Assembly (NCBI RefSeq): GCF_901875635.1
Contig: NZ_CABFMN010000106.1
Coordinates: forward strand, 1 to 64,000
Length of the DNA: 64,000 nucleotides
Direction: 5' to 3'
Source: Xylophilus ampelinus
GTDB taxonomy: Bacteria; Pseudomonadota; Gammaproteobacteria; Burkholderiales; Burkholderiaceae_C
Shown here: positions 63,181 through 64,000 of the stretch, piece after piece
Layout: each line of letters begins with the position of its first letter
Position numbering within the stretch: the first letter of the stretch is position 1
Translations under genes and position numbers: made by a program
Notes under the pieces: generated by a model
Databases searched by the model: none
Seen by the model: the letters and a program-made list of their open reading frames with translations, nothing else
Told to the model about the DNA's origin: nothing

Positions 63181-64000
63181 TCAGCCCACCGCCGCCGTGC
63201 GGCAGCGCGCGAAGGCATCCAGCGCCGGCTGGTAGGTCGGCGTTTTCACGTCCATCAGGCCAAGCACCGTCGGGTACAGGTTGTCGTGCGTCAGCTCGGC
63301 GTCCTTGCCGCTGCGCAGGCACGCATCGGTGATGCCCTCGCGCCGGCCAAGGCCGCCGTCGAGCCAGGCCACGAAGGGCACGTGCTTCTGCACCTCCGGC
63401 GCCAGGTTGTAGGGCATGCCGTGCAGGTACAGCCCGTACTCGCCCAGCGATTCGCCGTGGTCGCTCATGTAGACCAGGCCGGTCTGGTAACGGTCGGACT
63501 GCGACTTCAGCCAGTCGATGGTGCCGGCCAGGAAATGGTCGGTGTAGGCGATGGTGTTGTCGAAGGCGTTCATCAGTTCGGCATGGCTGCACTCCGACAG
63601 GGTGTTGGTGCGGCACTCGGGCTGGAAGCGCTTGAGCGCATCGCTCGAACGCTTGTAGTAGGCCGGGCCGTGGCTGCCGAGCTGGTGCATGACCAGCACC
63701 ACGCCCTTGGCGGTGCGCTCGGGCGGCAATGCGGCGATGCGCTCGTCCAGGCCCTTGAGCATGACCTCGTCCAGGCACTCGTCGCCGCTGCACAGCGACG
63801 GGTAGGCCGCCTGCTGCTTCGCATCGTTGGCCTGCACGTTGGGCACGCGCACGCACACGCCCTTGCAGCCGGCCTGGTTGTCGATCCACAGCACGGCCAG
63901 GCCCGAGGCCTGCAGCACGTCCAGCAGGTTCTCGTAGTCGTTCTTGCGCGATTCGTAGCCCTGCTTGCCCAGGTGCGAGAACATGCACGGCACCGAGGCC
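63181..64000 (-). CDS. eptA: Lipid A phosphoethanolamine transferase, C-terminal part (cut by window edge)
   Basis: The last 273 codons of a sulfatase-fold transferase that adds phosphoethanolamine to lipid A. VPCMFSHLGK (just after the catalytic Thr region, which lies off the window), IDNQAGCKGVCVRVP with disulfide Cys, VLVMHQLGSHGPAYYKR and the metal motif SDHGESLGEYGLYLHGMPY are characteristic of the EptA/MCR family. The membrane domain lies beyond base 64000. Substrate (lipid A rather than another glycan) is inferred from family resemblance. Confidence 0.87.
   Translation of the reverse strand, partial: ASVPCMFSHLGKQGYESRKNDYENLLDVLQASGLAVLWIDNQAGCKGVCVRVPNVQANDAKQQAAYPSLCSGDECLDEVMLKGLDERIAALPPERTAKGVVLVMHQLGSHGPAYYKRSSDALKRFQPECRTNTLSECSHAELMNAFDNTIAYTDHFLAGTIDWLKSQSDRYQTGLVYMSDHGESLGEYGLYLHGMPYNLAPEVQKHVPFVAWLDGGLGRREGITDACLRSGKDAELTHDNLYPTVLGLMDVKTPTYQPALDAFARCRTAAVG

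Overview
The window is chromosomal DNA from a very GC-rich bacterium. Gene content points to a betaproteobacterium, most likely family Comamonadaceae (Variovorax/Acidovorax-like): Bug-type solute receptors, many LysR regulators each divergent from its target, an ImuA/ImuB mutagenesis cassette, a cbpA-cbpM pair, and a recurrent intergenic element built on GCTAT-N7-ATAGC. The genus is an inference from style and content. No rRNA, tRNA, CRISPR array, integrase or intact transposase was seen; the region reads as ordinary core/accessory chromosome.

Layout. 1-0.9 kb: SOS mutagenesis genes imuB (cut by the window edge) and imuA behind a perfect LexA box. 1.1-6.5 kb: RND efflux adaptor and pump with a coupled aldo/keto reductase, no outer-membrane channel. 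6.5-13.2 kb: alpha/beta hydrolase, a coiled-coil/DUF2384 protein next to a SIRT5-like sirtuin, a LigB-type dioxygenase divergent from a LysR regulator, RidA, and an ABC exporter. 13.2-16.7 kb: MmgE/PrpD enzyme plus Bug receptor, divergent LysR. 16.9-25.5 kb: argG, an uncharacterised membrane protein/GTPase pair (DUF2868-DUF3482), a 24-residue membrane peptide, a glutamine amidotransferase, pssA, a histidine phosphatase, cbpA-cbpM. 25.5-31.4 kb: orphan Bug receptor, FecR-domain protein, metNIQ, a frameshifted metQ remnant, a REP doublet and a small winged-helix protein.

31.6-38.1 kb is a valine (isobutyryl-CoA) catabolic block: mmsB, 3-hydroxyisobutyryl-CoA hydrolase, acyl-CoA dehydrogenase and mmsA, all on the minus strand, with a divergent LysR gene. 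Its gaps hold three large CGCAGAG-type inverted repeats and one 43-bp-arm hairpin element. 38.2-47.1 kb: M20 amidohydrolase/LysR, periplasmic GH3 beta-glucosidase, an OpgG-like lipoprotein, and a 3-oxoacid CoA-transferase (scoAB) divergent from a PAS-LuxR regulator across a 10+10 bp palindrome. 47.2-52.2 kb: GntR-controlled TRAP transporter with a type II dehydroquinase (aroQ), suggesting uptake and use of a quinate-like compound. 52.2-56.2 kb: bdcA/bdcR and an alkylation-repair operon ada-2OG oxygenase-alkB. 56.5-63.1 kb: MFS exporter, FKBP isomerase, an ethanolamine operon eat-eutB-eutC behind a sigma-54-type promoter, a small secreted protein and an AhpD-like protein. The right edge cuts a phosphoethanolamine transferase.

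The best signals outside ordinary genes are the ten copies of the two-hairpin intergenic repeat, the hairpin elements clustered around the valine genes, the DUF2384/sirtuin pair, and the sigma-54 promoter of eat-eutBC. I found no clear-cut new defence or mobile system.
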